DNA of 64,000 bases, from the NCBI GenBank assembly GCA_035635555.1, contig DASQAT010000040.1, positions 1-64,000 of the forward strand, read 5' to 3'. This document shows, one piece after another, positions 27,708 to 35,100 of this stretch. A model generated the notes under the pieces. It searched no databases and was not told the DNA's origin. It was given only the letters and a program-made list of their open reading frames with translations. A program made the position numbers and the translations under genes. Every line of letters begins with the position of its first letter. Position 1 is the first letter of the stretch. The DNA comes from Candidatus Dormiibacterota bacterium. Lineage in GTDB: Bacteria; Acidobacteriota; Polarisedimenticolia; Gp22-AA2.

Positions 27708-30107
27708 CTAGTGGCCGTCTTTCCGCGCCCGCGCCAGCTCGCGCGCGAAGACCGGGTTTGCCGGGAACTCACGAGCGAGCTCCTCGAAGAGCGCGCGGGC
27801 GCGGTCGAGCCGGCCCTCGCGCTCGGAGGCGAGGGCGAGCAGCGCCTTCGCCATGGGCCGCAGGTAGCGGCCCCGCTCCGCGGCCGTCTGAAGCTGCTCC
27901 ATGCCACGGTCGCGATCCCCGTGCACGCCTCCGAACCACAGCAGGAATCGCTTGTAGACAGGCAGGCAGCCGATGATGTAGTTCGCGGCGCCGAGCGCCA
28001 CATAGGCGTCCTGGGCGTCGGCCCGCACGGCGAGGAGCCGCGTGGCTTCCTTCTCCGCACGACGGATCAAGGAAAGGGCCGAGAGCTGGCGCTTCTCGAT
28101 CAGGGCCTGGAAGTCTCCCTCCATGCCGTCGGTTAGAGTGAGGACGAAGAGACCATCCGGGTCGTCGGGATGTGTCTTCAGCCGCTTCAGCGCCATATCC
28201 CTGGCGCTCCCATTGGCGGCCAGAAAGGCCGCGCGCCGCGCGGGGTCGGGTGCCCCCTGGATACCGCCCAGCAGTCTGTCGTCGTCGAGGAAGAACTCGG
28301 AGGTCAGGACGCCCTCGTGGTCGAACTCCTCGAAGAGATGGCTCGCCGCCTCGGCGGCGACGCCGAGAGGCTCGTCCGGGCGCGCGCGCCGGTAAACAGC
28401 GATCTCCTTGCGGGCCTCATCGAACCGAAGCTCGTACATGAGGCGGAAGGCGGCGTCGAGCTGCGGCGTGTCGTCCGCCCGCCCCTGCGCCACGCCGCAG
28501 ATGACGGTCGTTGCCGTCAGGCCCGCGACCAGGAGAGCTCGCACGGGACGATCAGCCGGGAGGGGGCCCGCGGGGACGGACCTCCCGCCGGCGTTCGCGA
28601 CCTCCCCTTCGTCGAGGTAGTCGCGCTCGGCCCGCCGGATCGCCCTGTAACGCTCGAATGCGGCCCGTTCCTCTTCGAGACCCAGCATCGTCCTCAGCGT
28701 GCGCCCCCGGTACGTGTGACTCAGCATCCCGTGCCAGTGGCGCAGGAGGAAGAGCGGGCTCTGCCGCAGCACGGCGGGGATGTGCCGGACCTTCATCCAG
28801 CGCTCCGCGCGCCAGCGCTGGAATTCGATCTCCTCGGCCGTCAGGTGCTCGCTGCGCACGACCGCCGTGGTCCCGTCGTATTCCTCGAGGCGCTCGCTGA
28901 TGATCAGCCCGCGGTCGCGGAAGTCCGCGGTCATCGGGGTTCCGGGGTACGGCGTCGGGTGCTGGATGTAGGGCCAGTCGACGTGGCGGCGCGCGAACTC
29001 GAGATTCGCTTCGATCGATTCACGCGTGTCCCCCGGGTTCCCGACGATCAGGCCGCCGACGACGTACATCTTGTTGCGATGCAGATGATCGATCGCGGCG
29101 ACAGATGCGTTTCCGACGGTCCGTCCGTCCCTCCGCTCCCGGTTCTTGGACGAGGCACGCAGGAACTCCAGGTCGTCCTCCAGGACATTTTCGATGCCGA
29201 GGAAGACGTAGCGAAAGCCCGCCCGGCGCATCAACGGGGCCAGCGTCTCGCCATGGTTCGCGATGGACGAGGTCATCGCCTGCACGAGGTAGTGCAGCGT
29301 GTTCAGCTTCGCATCGATGATGGCGCGGCAGAGAGCCTCGAAACGCCGGACATCGAGGGTGAGATTGTCGTCGACGAGGAAGACGGCCCGCGCCCCGTGC
29401 GCCCGGGCGTCGCGGATGTCCTCGAGGACCCGTTCGATCTCGAAGGTGTGGAAATTCCGGCCGCGCATCGCGATGATCGAGCAAAAGCTGCAATCGAACG
29501 TGCAGCCGCGCGAGGTCTCGACGACATCGACCGGCCGGCCCAGCAGCGTGTAGCCTCGGAGCACGCGCGCGCTCCGCTTCGGAAGCCGCAGATCACCACC
29601 GCGCAGGCGGCCGACGGGTCTGTCGGGATTGCGGCGAACGGTGTCGCCGTCGCGATAGGTCAGCCCGGCGATGTTCCCGTACCCTCCGCCCGTCTCCATC
29701 GCCCGAACGAGGTCCCGGAAGGTCATCTCCCCTTCGCCGCGCACGATGAAGTCGGCGCGACCCGGTGAGGGCGCCTCGTAGGCCTCCGGCGCCAGGCTCG
29801 GATCGTAACCTCCGACCGCGAAGCGCGCCTCGGGGCGCAAGGAACGGACGAGCTCCATGACCCGCGTCGCGGTCCGGCGCTGGAAGGTCATGATCGAGAG
29901 GCCGACGAGGTCCGGTTTCAGGTCGCCGACGAGCCGGGACACGGTGCGACGGACCCGGTCCTGGGCCAGGATCAGGTCGGCGACCGCCACCCTGTGATGG
30001 GGATCGACGTTCCCGGCCAGGGAGGTGAGCGCGCCGTTCGGCATCCGGATCCCGACCGCCGGCATGTGCTCGAAGGAGTCCGGCATGGAAAGAAGAAGAA
30101 TGTTCAT
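27708..30107 (-). CDS. B12-binding radical SAM protein fused to a TPR domain with an internal signal-like segment
   Basis: 799 residues. An N-terminal cobalamin-binding-like Rossmann domain ([20 protein letters not shown]) is followed by a radical SAM core with CTFDCSFCS (Cx3Cx2C) near residue 200 and [20 protein letters not shown] further on. After about residue 510 the sequence changes: a hydrophobic, signal-peptide-like stretch ([20 protein letters not shown]) ends at ADD, then TPR-like helices run to the C-terminus. A GTG at 28544 could start the second part as its own exported protein, but no stop separates them. The ATG at 30107 overlaps the stop of the GIY-YIG gene (ATGA, 30104-30107). 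Confidence 0.85.
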   Translation of the reverse strand: MNILLLSMPDSFEHMPAVGIRMPNGALTSLAGNVDPHHRVAVADLILAQDRVRRTVSRLVGDLKPDLVGLSIMTFQRRTATRVMELVRSLRPEARFAVGGYDPSLAPEAYEAPSPGRADFIVRGEGEMTFRDLVRAMETGGGYGNIAGLTYRDGDTVRRNPDRPVGRLRGGDLRLPKRSARVLRGYTLLGRPVDVVETSRGCTFDCSFCSIIAMRGRNFHTFEIERVLEDIRDARAHGARAVFLVDDNLTLDVRRFEALCRAIIDAKLNTLHYLVQAMTSSIANHGETLAPLMRRAGFRYVFLGIENVLEDDLEFLRASSKNRERRDGRTVGNASVAAIDHLHRNKMYVVGGLIVGNPGDTRESIEANLEFARRHVDWPYIQHPTPYPGTPMTADFRDRGLIISERLEEYDGTTAVVRSEHLTAEEIEFQRWRAERWMKVRHIPAVLRQSPLFLLRHWHGMLSHTYRGRTLRTMLGLEEERAAFERYRAIRRAERDYLDEGEVANAGGRSVPAGPLPADRPVRALLVAGLTATTVICGVAQGRADDTPQLDAAFRLMYELRFDEARKEIAVYRRARPDEPLGVAAEAASHLFEEFDHEGVLTSEFFLDDDRLLGGIQGAPDPARRAAFLAANGSARDMALKRLKTHPDDPDGLFVLTLTDGMEGDFQALIEKRQLSALSLIRRAEKEATRLLAVRADAQDAYVALGAANYIIGCLPVYKRFLLWFGGVHGDRDRGMEQLQTAAERGRYLRPMAKALLALASEREGRLDRARALFEELAREFPANPVFARELARARKDGH

Positions 30108-30400
30108 CCGACCTTCCCGGCCTGTCTCACCACGCGCTTGATCATGTTGTCCTGCTCGATGAGTCTTTCCTTCTGCCGCCGCGGGAGCCTCTTGATTCGG
30201 CCTTCGACCCTGAGGGCAAGGCCATGACCTCCGATCGCCATCTTGAAGACCAGCCGCAGCGGGCCCTTGCCTCGAAGGTATTTTGCGCCCTTGCCCCCGT
30301 TCTGTCGATGCTGCGCAACCCGTCGAGATACGTCCGTCGTGATACCGGTGTAAAGGGCCCCGTCTCTGCACCGCACCAGATAGACGTGCCATCGAGGCAT
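30104..30400 (-). CDS. GIY-YIG nuclease-superfamily protein (UPF0213/YhbQ-like)
   Basis: 98 residues, a single small domain. It begins [20 protein letters not shown], with the two motif strands VYL and YTG separated by the usual distance, then the Arg of [19 protein letters not shown] and the helix carrying a conserved Glu (KERLIEQDN). Stand-alone GIY-YIG proteins of this size act on branched or damaged DNA. Translation is coupled to the downstream radical SAM gene by an ATGA overlap, although a functional link is not obvious. Confidence 0.9.
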   Translation of the reverse strand: MPRWHVYLVRCRDGALYTGITTDVSRRVAQHRQNGGKGAKYLRGKGPLRLVFKMAIGGHGLALRVEGRIKRLPRRQKERLIEQDNMIKRVVRQAGKVG

Positions 30401-30416
30401 CGGGCCGGCTCTCCGG

Positions 30417-31178
30417 CTACGGCGAGACGAGTCTGACGAACTGTTTCAGCTCGTCTTCTTTGAGATCGGAGACGGCCCAGTAGTTCATCCCGCCCTGGGT
30501 CCAGTGGAGCAGGTGGTACCCCTGACGCGTCGCGACGGTCAGGGGGCGATCCATGTCGCGTGACGCGGGCCAGACCATGAGGTTGATGATGTGCTGTCGA
30601 CGCTCGTAGACGAGGGCCGCGATCGGCCGGCCTCCCAGGTAATCGAGCCGTCCGCCCGTGAGGGGAAAGCCTTCATCGGCCAGATCCTTCACGGGCGGCG
30701 AGAAATCGAGTCTGCCGTTGAACCACGGCTTGACCGTGTGCTGGTCGGACGACGGCACATCGGCCAGGTGGCCCGGCATGAGCGAGCGGATATGGCTGGC
30801 GACCACCTCCTGCGCCAGGAGATCATCCGCGGATTGCCGCGGCGCGACCAGCACCGCCAGGACGCCGGCCAGCGCCCCCGCGGGCAGCCAGAGCCACCGT
30901 GTCCACGAGAAGCCGCTCGGAGGACCCGCCCGAGCGGCCGCGCCGACGGGCTCCGCGGACGCGCGCAGGGCCGCCTGGGCGCGGGTCGTGAACCCTTCGG
31001 GCGGCCTGAAATAAAGCGCCTCGTCGCGGAGTGCCGTGCGCAACGCCCGCTGCGCGGAATGCTCCCGGGCACAGGCGGGGCACGTGTCGAGATGACGCTG
31101 CACATCCAGGCTGTGCGTGAGATCCAGCTCGTCGTCGAGGAAGGCGTGCAGCAGGGATCGGGCCTCCTGGCAGGTCAT
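30417..31178 (-). CDS. Membrane anti-sigma factor with zinc-finger domain
   Basis: 253 residues. The N-terminal zinc-binding anti-sigma motif is [13 protein letters not shown] (Hx3Cx2C) near residue 28, preceded by [21 protein letters not shown] transmembrane helix near residue 90 ([18 protein letters not shown]) is followed by a periplasmic domain with [20 protein letters not shown] and a C-terminal [15 protein letters not shown]. This periplasmic part resembles other transmembrane anti-sigma sensors. The ATG at 31178 overlaps the TGA of the sigma gene, so the two are made together. Confidence 0.92.
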   Translation of the reverse strand: MTCQEARSLLHAFLDDELDLTHSLDVQRHLDTCPACAREHSAQRALRTALRDEALYFRPPEGFTTRAQAALRASAEPVGAAARAGPPSGFSWTRWLWLPAGALAGVLAVLVAPRQSADDLLAQEVVASHIRSLMPGHLADVPSSDQHTVKPWFNGRLDFSPPVKDLADEGFPLTGGRLDYLGGRPIAALVYERRQHIINLMVWPASRDMDRPLTVATRQGYHLLHWTQGGMNYWAVSDLKEDELKQFVRLVSP

Positions 31179-31720
31179 CTTGCGACCCCCCCGCCCGGCG
31201 GACCTGCGAGCCCGATCTGCAGGCGGCCGCGCGCGCGGGCCAGCCGCGACATGACCGTTCCGACCGGGATGTCGGCGATGGTGGCGATCTCCTTGTAGGA
31301 AAGCCCCTCGATCTCCCGCAGCACGAGCACCTCGCGGAACTCCACCGGCAGCTCCTCGAGCGCCTGTCGCACCCGCGTCGTGTCCGCTTCCTTCAGCACG
31401 AGCCTCTCGGGGTTCAGCACGTCCCCGTCCGGCGTGTGGACCTCTTCGTCGAAGGGCGTGGTGACCTCGTGCGCGCGGCCGCGGCGCAGCCAGGTGTAAC
31501 AGGCGTTGCGCACGATCGCGAGAAGCCACGCGCGCGGGTCCGTGCCGCGGAATCCGTGGAACGCCTTGAAGGCTCTCAGGAGCGCCTCCTGCACGAGGTC
31601 CTGCGCGTCGTGCTCGTTGCGCGTCAGCCAGCGGGCCAGGTTGTAGGCAGCGCCCAGCTGAGGCAGCACCGACTCTTCGAAACGGGCGACGGCGCGCTCA
31701 TCCAGCGCTCGAGGTGCCAT
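31175..31720 (-). CDS. ECF-type RNA polymerase sigma factor, second system
   Basis: 181 residues. Region 2: YNLARWLTRNEHDAQDLVQE and DPRAWLLAIVRNACYTWLRR. Region 4: EFREVLVLREIEGLSYKEIA and IPVGTVMSRLARARGRL. The start is ATG 31720 (MAPRALDERAVARFEES); the frame remains open far upstream but that part is antisense to the metallophosphoesterase gene. An ECF-like promoter motif lies on its own strand at 31747-31774, suggesting autoregulation. It is divergent from the phosphoesterase/CuA/cytochrome/TatA operon. Confidence 0.93.
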   Translation of the reverse strand: MAPRALDERAVARFEESVLPQLGAAYNLARWLTRNEHDAQDLVQEALLRAFKAFHGFRGTDPRAWLLAIVRNACYTWLRRGRAHEVTTPFDEEVHTPDGDVLNPERLVLKEADTTRVRQALEELPVEFREVLVLREIEGLSYKEIATIADIPVGTVMSRLARARGRLQIGLAGPPGGGVAR

Positions 31721-31746
31721 TTCGACCCGCGGCCCCTTCCAGATGA

Positions 31747-31774
31747 AGACTCTCGTGAGAGCTCTTTTATTCCC
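31747..31774 (-). promoter_or_regulatory. Candidate ECF promoter for the sigma/anti-sigma genes
   Basis: On the minus strand, GGGAATA (from 31774) and GTCTTC (from 31750) are separated by about 17 bases, close to the common ECF pattern of GGAAC/T and GTC. It is 27 bp upstream of the sigma start. A similar motif on the opposite strand serves the divergent operon. Pattern match only. Confidence 0.4.
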
Positions 31775-31798
31775 GCGGCGAGAGTAGCACACGCCTCG

Positions 31799-31826
31799 GG
31801 AATTTCCCCGGCCGGGGCGAGTCTCG
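31799..31826 (+). promoter_or_regulatory. Candidate ECF promoter for the divergent phosphoesterase operon
   Basis: GGAATT at 31799-31804 and GTCTCG at 31821-31826 with a 16-base spacer, preceded by one more G so that both divergent motifs read GGGAAT. The -10 flanks are also alike (GCGAGTCT here, CGAGAGTCT on the other strand). It lies 56 bp before the ATG at 31883. Confidence 0.4.
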
Positions 31827-31882
31827 GAGGGCGGCGGCGGTTTCCCGATGATCGGGGCCGCGCGCCGGAAAGAGAGGCGGAG

Positions 31883-32884
31883 ATGGCAAACCGGGTGGAT
31901 CGACGATCGTTCCTGAAGATCGCGGGGACTTCCCTGGGGATCGGCGCGCTCTACAGCGTGGCGCCGCTCCTCGGGGCCGACGGAGAGGGCTCCGAGATCG
32001 CGAGGATGCTGTGGAAGAAGCACGGAGAAAGGCTCAAGCCGTTCTCCTTCGTCCAGCTCAGCGACACGCATGTCGGGTTCAACGGACCGCCGGACCCGCT
32101 CGGAACGCAAGCCTACGAGCGGGCGGTGGACATGATCAACGGCCTGCGCCACCGGCCCGACTTCGTCCTCGTGACCGGCGACCTGACGCACGACAGCGAG
32201 AAGCCGGGGGAGCACGCGGACCGGATGAAGAGGTTCCAGGAGATCTCCAGCCGCCTCCGTGTGGATGCTGTCCGATGCGTCCCCGGGGAGCATGATGCCG
32301 GGCTCGACGGCGGAGCGCTCTTCCGGGACGTCTTCGGCCCGACCTTCTACTCCTTCGACCACCGCGGCGTTCACTTCATCGGCCTCGACAACGTGTCGCG
32401 CGCCAAGCCGGAGGTGGGTCCCGAGCAGCTGGCGTGGCTGAAGAAGGACCTGGCCCGGTTCCCCACGACCGCCCCGATCGTCGTGTTCACCCACAGACCG
32501 CTGTTCGATCTGAAGCCGGAGTGGGAGTGGTTCACGAGCGATGGCGACGAGGTCATGAACGCGCTGGCGTCGTACGAGAACGTGACGGTGCTCTACGGCC
32601 ACATCCACCGGCAGCACGAGCATGCCGCCGGCGGCGTCCGGCACTACGCGGCCCGCTCTCTCATCTGGGCCTTTCCCGACCCGGCGACGACGGCGGACAA
32701 GAAGCCGCTGCCGTTCGACAAGGAGGAGCCGTTCAAGAACCTCGGACTTCGTCTCGTCCAGGAGCCGGGGACGCGCGGTGCCGTGCCCGACCCCCCGACG
32801 ATCGACGATGTCGAGCTCACGATGCGCGAGTACTCGGGCACCGTGGGCATCAACCAGTTCCTCAAGGAAGGAGCCGCACGATGA
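31883..32884 (+). CDS. Tat-exported calcineurin-like metallophosphoesterase
   Basis: 333 residues with a Tat signal (DRRSFLKIAGTSLGIGALY). Metal-binding motifs are QLSDTHVG (Asp61, His63), VTGDLTHD (Asp100), PGEHDAG where most relatives have GNHD, FTHRPLF and YGHIHRQHEH. The Asn-to-Glu change at 136 touches a metal/phosphate ligand and may alter chemistry. ATG 31883 follows AGAGAGGCGGAG; the frame is open from 31436 on the far side of the promoter region. It is first gene of a four-gene coupled operon with CuA, cytochrome c and TatA proteins. Confidence 0.9.
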   Translation: MANRVDRRSFLKIAGTSLGIGALYSVAPLLGADGEGSEIARMLWKKHGERLKPFSFVQLSDTHVGFNGPPDPLGTQAYERAVDMINGLRHRPDFVLVTGDLTHDSEKPGEHADRMKRFQEISSRLRVDAVRCVPGEHDAGLDGGALFRDVFGPTFYSFDHRGVHFIGLDNVSRAKPEVGPEQLAWLKKDLARFPTTAPIVVFTHRPLFDLKPEWEWFTSDGDEVMNALASYENVTVLYGHIHRQHEHAAGGVRHYAARSLIWAFPDPATTADKKPLPFDKEEPFKNLGLRLVQEPGTRGAVPDPPTIDDVELTMREYSGTVGINQFLKEGAAR

Positions 32885-33264
32885 GAACCGGACAGGATTG
32901 CGGAAGGAAAGTGTTGCTTGCGATCGCGCTGACGGCGGCGGGGCTGACCTTCGCCTCGCCATTCCATGCGCGCGCCGAGGAGGCCCCCGGGCCGCGCGTC
33001 GTGGCCATCACGGCCAGACGCTTCGAGTTCGTCCCGAAGGAGATCACCTTGAAGCAGGGGGAAGCGGTGACGCTCCGCCTGACCAGCGAGGACGTGACGC
33101 ACGGTTTCTTCATGAAGGCGCTCGGGATCGACGCCGTGATCGAGCCCGGCCAGCCCACCGACGTGACGATCACACCGCAGACGACGGGCAGCTTCACGAC
33201 GATCTGCGATCACTTCTGCGGCGAGGGGCACGGCAACATGCACATGACGATCGTGGTCCAATGA
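32881..33264 (+). CDS. Free-standing CuA-type cupredoxin, exported
   Basis: 127 residues. A signal peptide (KVLLAIALTAAGLTFASPFH then ARA) precedes a cupredoxin domain, FEFVPKEITLKQGEAVTLRL. The binuclear CuA site is complete: His in SEDVTHGFFM and CDHFCGEGHGNM, i.e. Cx3Cx3Hx2M, as in cytochrome oxidase subunit II. It lacks the two N-terminal membrane helices of true subunit II, so it is a soluble electron carrier. Its ATG overlaps the upstream TGA (ATGA, 32881-32884), and it overlaps the next gene in the same way. Confidence 0.93.
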   Translation: MRTGQDCGRKVLLAIALTAAGLTFASPFHARAEEAPGPRVVAITARRFEFVPKEITLKQGEAVTLRLTSEDVTHGFFMKALGIDAVIEPGQPTDVTITPQTTGSFTTICDHFCGEGHGNMHMTIVVQ

Positions 33265-33812
33265 GCCGGCTGGAGAGGGTACGCCATCCGGGTGGGGTTC
33301 TCAGACGCATCACTCCGGGCCTGCTTCTGTTCCTCACGGCCTGCCAGGCCACGCCGCCCGGCCGCTTCGAGAGGACTCTCGCCGCCGAAGTGAAGCGGAG
33401 CATCACGATCGGCGGCCGCGGCGACAGGAACCCGCTTCCCTCGAACGAGTCGACCGTCGCGAAGGGGCTCGATCTCTTCTCGAGGCACTGCATCGCCTGT
33501 CATGGTCTCGACGGCCAGAACACCGGGGTGCCGTTCGCCGACAGGATGTCTCCGCCCGTCCCGTTGCTGGTCTCGCACGACATCCAGGCGTACGCGGACG
33601 GCCAGCTCAAATCGATCATCGAGCACGGCATCTTTCCATCCGGCATGCCGGCGTGGAAGGGAATCCTGGACGACGACGAGATGTGGGCGATCGTCCACTA
33701 CCTCCGGCATCTCCCTCCCAAGGGAAGTCTGGGAGTGCCGACGTTCTACGAGGGCATCCGCTCAAACGCAGAAACAACTCCCTCCCCGCAAGCGGCGGGG
33801 GCATCGAGGTGA
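33261..33812 (+). CDS. Class I cytochrome c lipoprotein
   Basis: 183 residues. A signal sequence ends in a lipobox (LLLFLTAC, Cys near residue 28), so the protein is anchored by lipid on the periplasmic side. One haem site, CIACHG near residue 77, with the distal Met in FPSGMPAWKG and the C-terminal helix DDEMWAIVHYLRHLP, defines a mono-haem cytochrome c. The ATG overlaps the CuA gene stop (ATGA, 33261-33264). It is the natural partner to receive or donate electrons with the CuA protein. Confidence 0.93.
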   Translation: MSRLERVRHPGGVLRRITPGLLLFLTACQATPPGRFERTLAAEVKRSITIGGRGDRNPLPSNESTVAKGLDLFSRHCIACHGLDGQNTGVPFADRMSPPVPLLVSHDIQAYADGQLKSIIEHGIFPSGMPAWKGILDDDEMWAIVHYLRHLPPKGSLGVPTFYEGIRSNAETTPSPQAAGASR

Positions 33813-33816
33813 CGCC

Positions 33817-33969
33817 ATGGGATCGATAGGCCTTCCAGAGCTGCTCCTGATCTTCTTCATCGTCCTGCTCATCTTCGGAGGCAAGAGGCTGCCCGAGATG
33901 GCGCGCGGGCTCGGGACGGGCATCCGTGACTTCAAGCGCGCCCTGCACGAGAACACAGAAGGAAAGTGA
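33817..33969 (+). CDS. tatA: Twin-arginine translocase subunit TatA
   Basis: 50 residues. The short N-terminal helix and hinge GLPELLLIFFIVLLIFGGKR is followed by LPEMARGLGTGIRDFKRAL, the amphipathic helix of TatA/E. It lies 4 bp after the cytochrome gene, in an operon whose first product carries a Tat signal. No tatB or tatC is present in the window, so this is likely a dedicated extra copy. Confidence 0.95.
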   Translation: MGSIGLPELLLIFFIVLLIFGGKRLPEMARGLGTGIRDFKRALHENTEGK

Positions 33970-33979
33970 CGAGCCCGGG

Positions 33980-33997
33980 CCCCGTCTCAGGACGGGG
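33980..33997. terminator. Possible bidirectional terminator hairpin
   Basis: CCCCGTC and GACGGGG form a perfect 7-bp stem around TCAG, exactly between the convergent tatA and peptidase genes and overlapping the stop codon of the latter. No T-run follows, so intrinsic termination is uncertain. Confidence 0.35.
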
Positions 33998-34904
33998 ATT
34001 GCGCTCGCCGCGTGCGGGTGGCCTCCATCCACTTGCGGATCCGGTTGGCGTCGCCAAGACGCGTGTACTTGCCCCAGGAATCGAGGAGCACGATGACGGT
34101 CTGCCGCGCAGCGATCTCGGCCTGCAGCACCAGACACCGACCGGCCTCGTTGATGTAGCCGGTCTTCGAGAGCCCGATGTTCCAGGTCTTGTTGTTCACC
34201 AACCCATCGGAGTTGCGGAATTCCAGGACCCGGCCGTTGGAGAGCGTCACCGAGTGGAACGATGACGTGGTGGCCTCGCGAATCGTCGGATACCGCGTGG
34301 CCGCCAGAACCATCAGGGAAAGGTCCTCGGCGCTGGACACGTTTTCGCCGGAGAGCCCGGCCGGGTCCGTGAAGCGGGTCCGAAGCATCCCCAGCTCCTG
34401 CGCCTTGCTGTTCATGGCTTCGAGGCACGCTCCGGCCCCCCCCGGATAGGTCCGGGCCAGGGCGAAGGCCGCCCGGTTCTCCGACGCCATCAAGGCCACC
34501 CAGAGCAGCTCGCCGCGCCCGAGGCGCGCGCCCACAGGCAGCCTGGAGCGGGTGTGCTTGCGGGTGTCCACGTCGGCGCGCTCGATTTCAATCACCTCGT
34601 CCATTGGGGACTGCGCGTCCAGCACGACCATGGCGGTCATCAGCTTGGTGATCGAAGCGATGGGGGCCACCTGGTCGGAGTGCTTCGCGTACAGCGTCTC
34701 GCCCTGCGCCGCGTCGATCACCAGCGCCACGTTCGACTTCAGGTCCGGGCCGCCGCGCCGGGTTCGCACGGAAGTCGCCCCGCTCGCGCCGTTGGCCGCG
34801 CGTGAGCCGCGGCCGGCCGGCGCCCCCGCGGCTCGATCGGTGCCCGCGGCCATCATCGAGCCGATCACGACCGCCACCGCCGTCACCCGCGCGAGCCGAT
34901 CCAG
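33987..34904 (-). CDS. D-alanyl-D-alanine carboxypeptidase/endopeptidase (peptidase S11, PBP5/7-like)
   Basis: Penicillin-binding hydrolase that trims peptidoglycan cross-links in the periplasm. The three active-site motifs are present in order: SITKLM (SxxK), SEN and SKTGYINEAG (KTG). A hydrophobic N-terminal segment near VTAVAVVIGSMMAAG is a signal peptide. The frame opens at ATG 35009, but a GGAGGAGG site sits 5 bp before CTG 34904, and a good opposing promoter at 35003-35031 argues against the longer form; I use 34904. Convergent with tatA. Confidence 0.88.
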   Translation of the reverse strand: MDRLARVTAVAVVIGSMMAAGTDRAAGAPAGRGSRAANGASGATSVRTRRGGPDLKSNVALVIDAAQGETLYAKHSDQVAPIASITKLMTAMVVLDAQSPMDEVIEIERADVDTRKHTRSRLPVGARLGRGELLWVALMASENRAAFALARTYPGGAGACLEAMNSKAQELGMLRTRFTDPAGLSGENVSSAEDLSLMVLAATRYPTIREATTSSFHSVTLSNGRVLEFRNSDGLVNNKTWNIGLSKTGYINEAGRCLVLQAEIAARQTVIVLLDSWGKYTRLGDANRIRKWMEATRTRRAQSPS

Positions 34905-35002
34905 GGGAACCTCCTCCGCTTCGTAAAAAATACCAAGAATCTTCGTTCCTGAAAAGGGGTGGCAACACCCGGATCGGGTTCGAGTTCCGGCGTGTCCCTG
35001 CC

Positions 35003-35031
35003 TTGACACCAGTGCTCAATGGTCGTATGAG
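35003..35031 (+). promoter_or_regulatory. Candidate sigma-70 promoter of the large FG-GAP/TSP3 gene
   Basis: TTGACA at 35003-35008, a 17-base spacer and TATGAG at 35026-35031. The predicted start site is about 60 bp before the TTG start codon at 35101. Confidence 0.55.
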
Positions 35032-35100
35032 AGTACAAGCGTTCCTCCGCCCAGGCTGACTGGCTTCGACAGGGCGACGGGCATCGTCTGGAGCAAGCTC

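Noticed and set aside
31175-32962. 595-codon open frame on the minus strand starting at 32962
   Set aside because: Everything before the Met at 31720 is antisense to the clear phosphoesterase gene; only the sigma factor part shows protein features.
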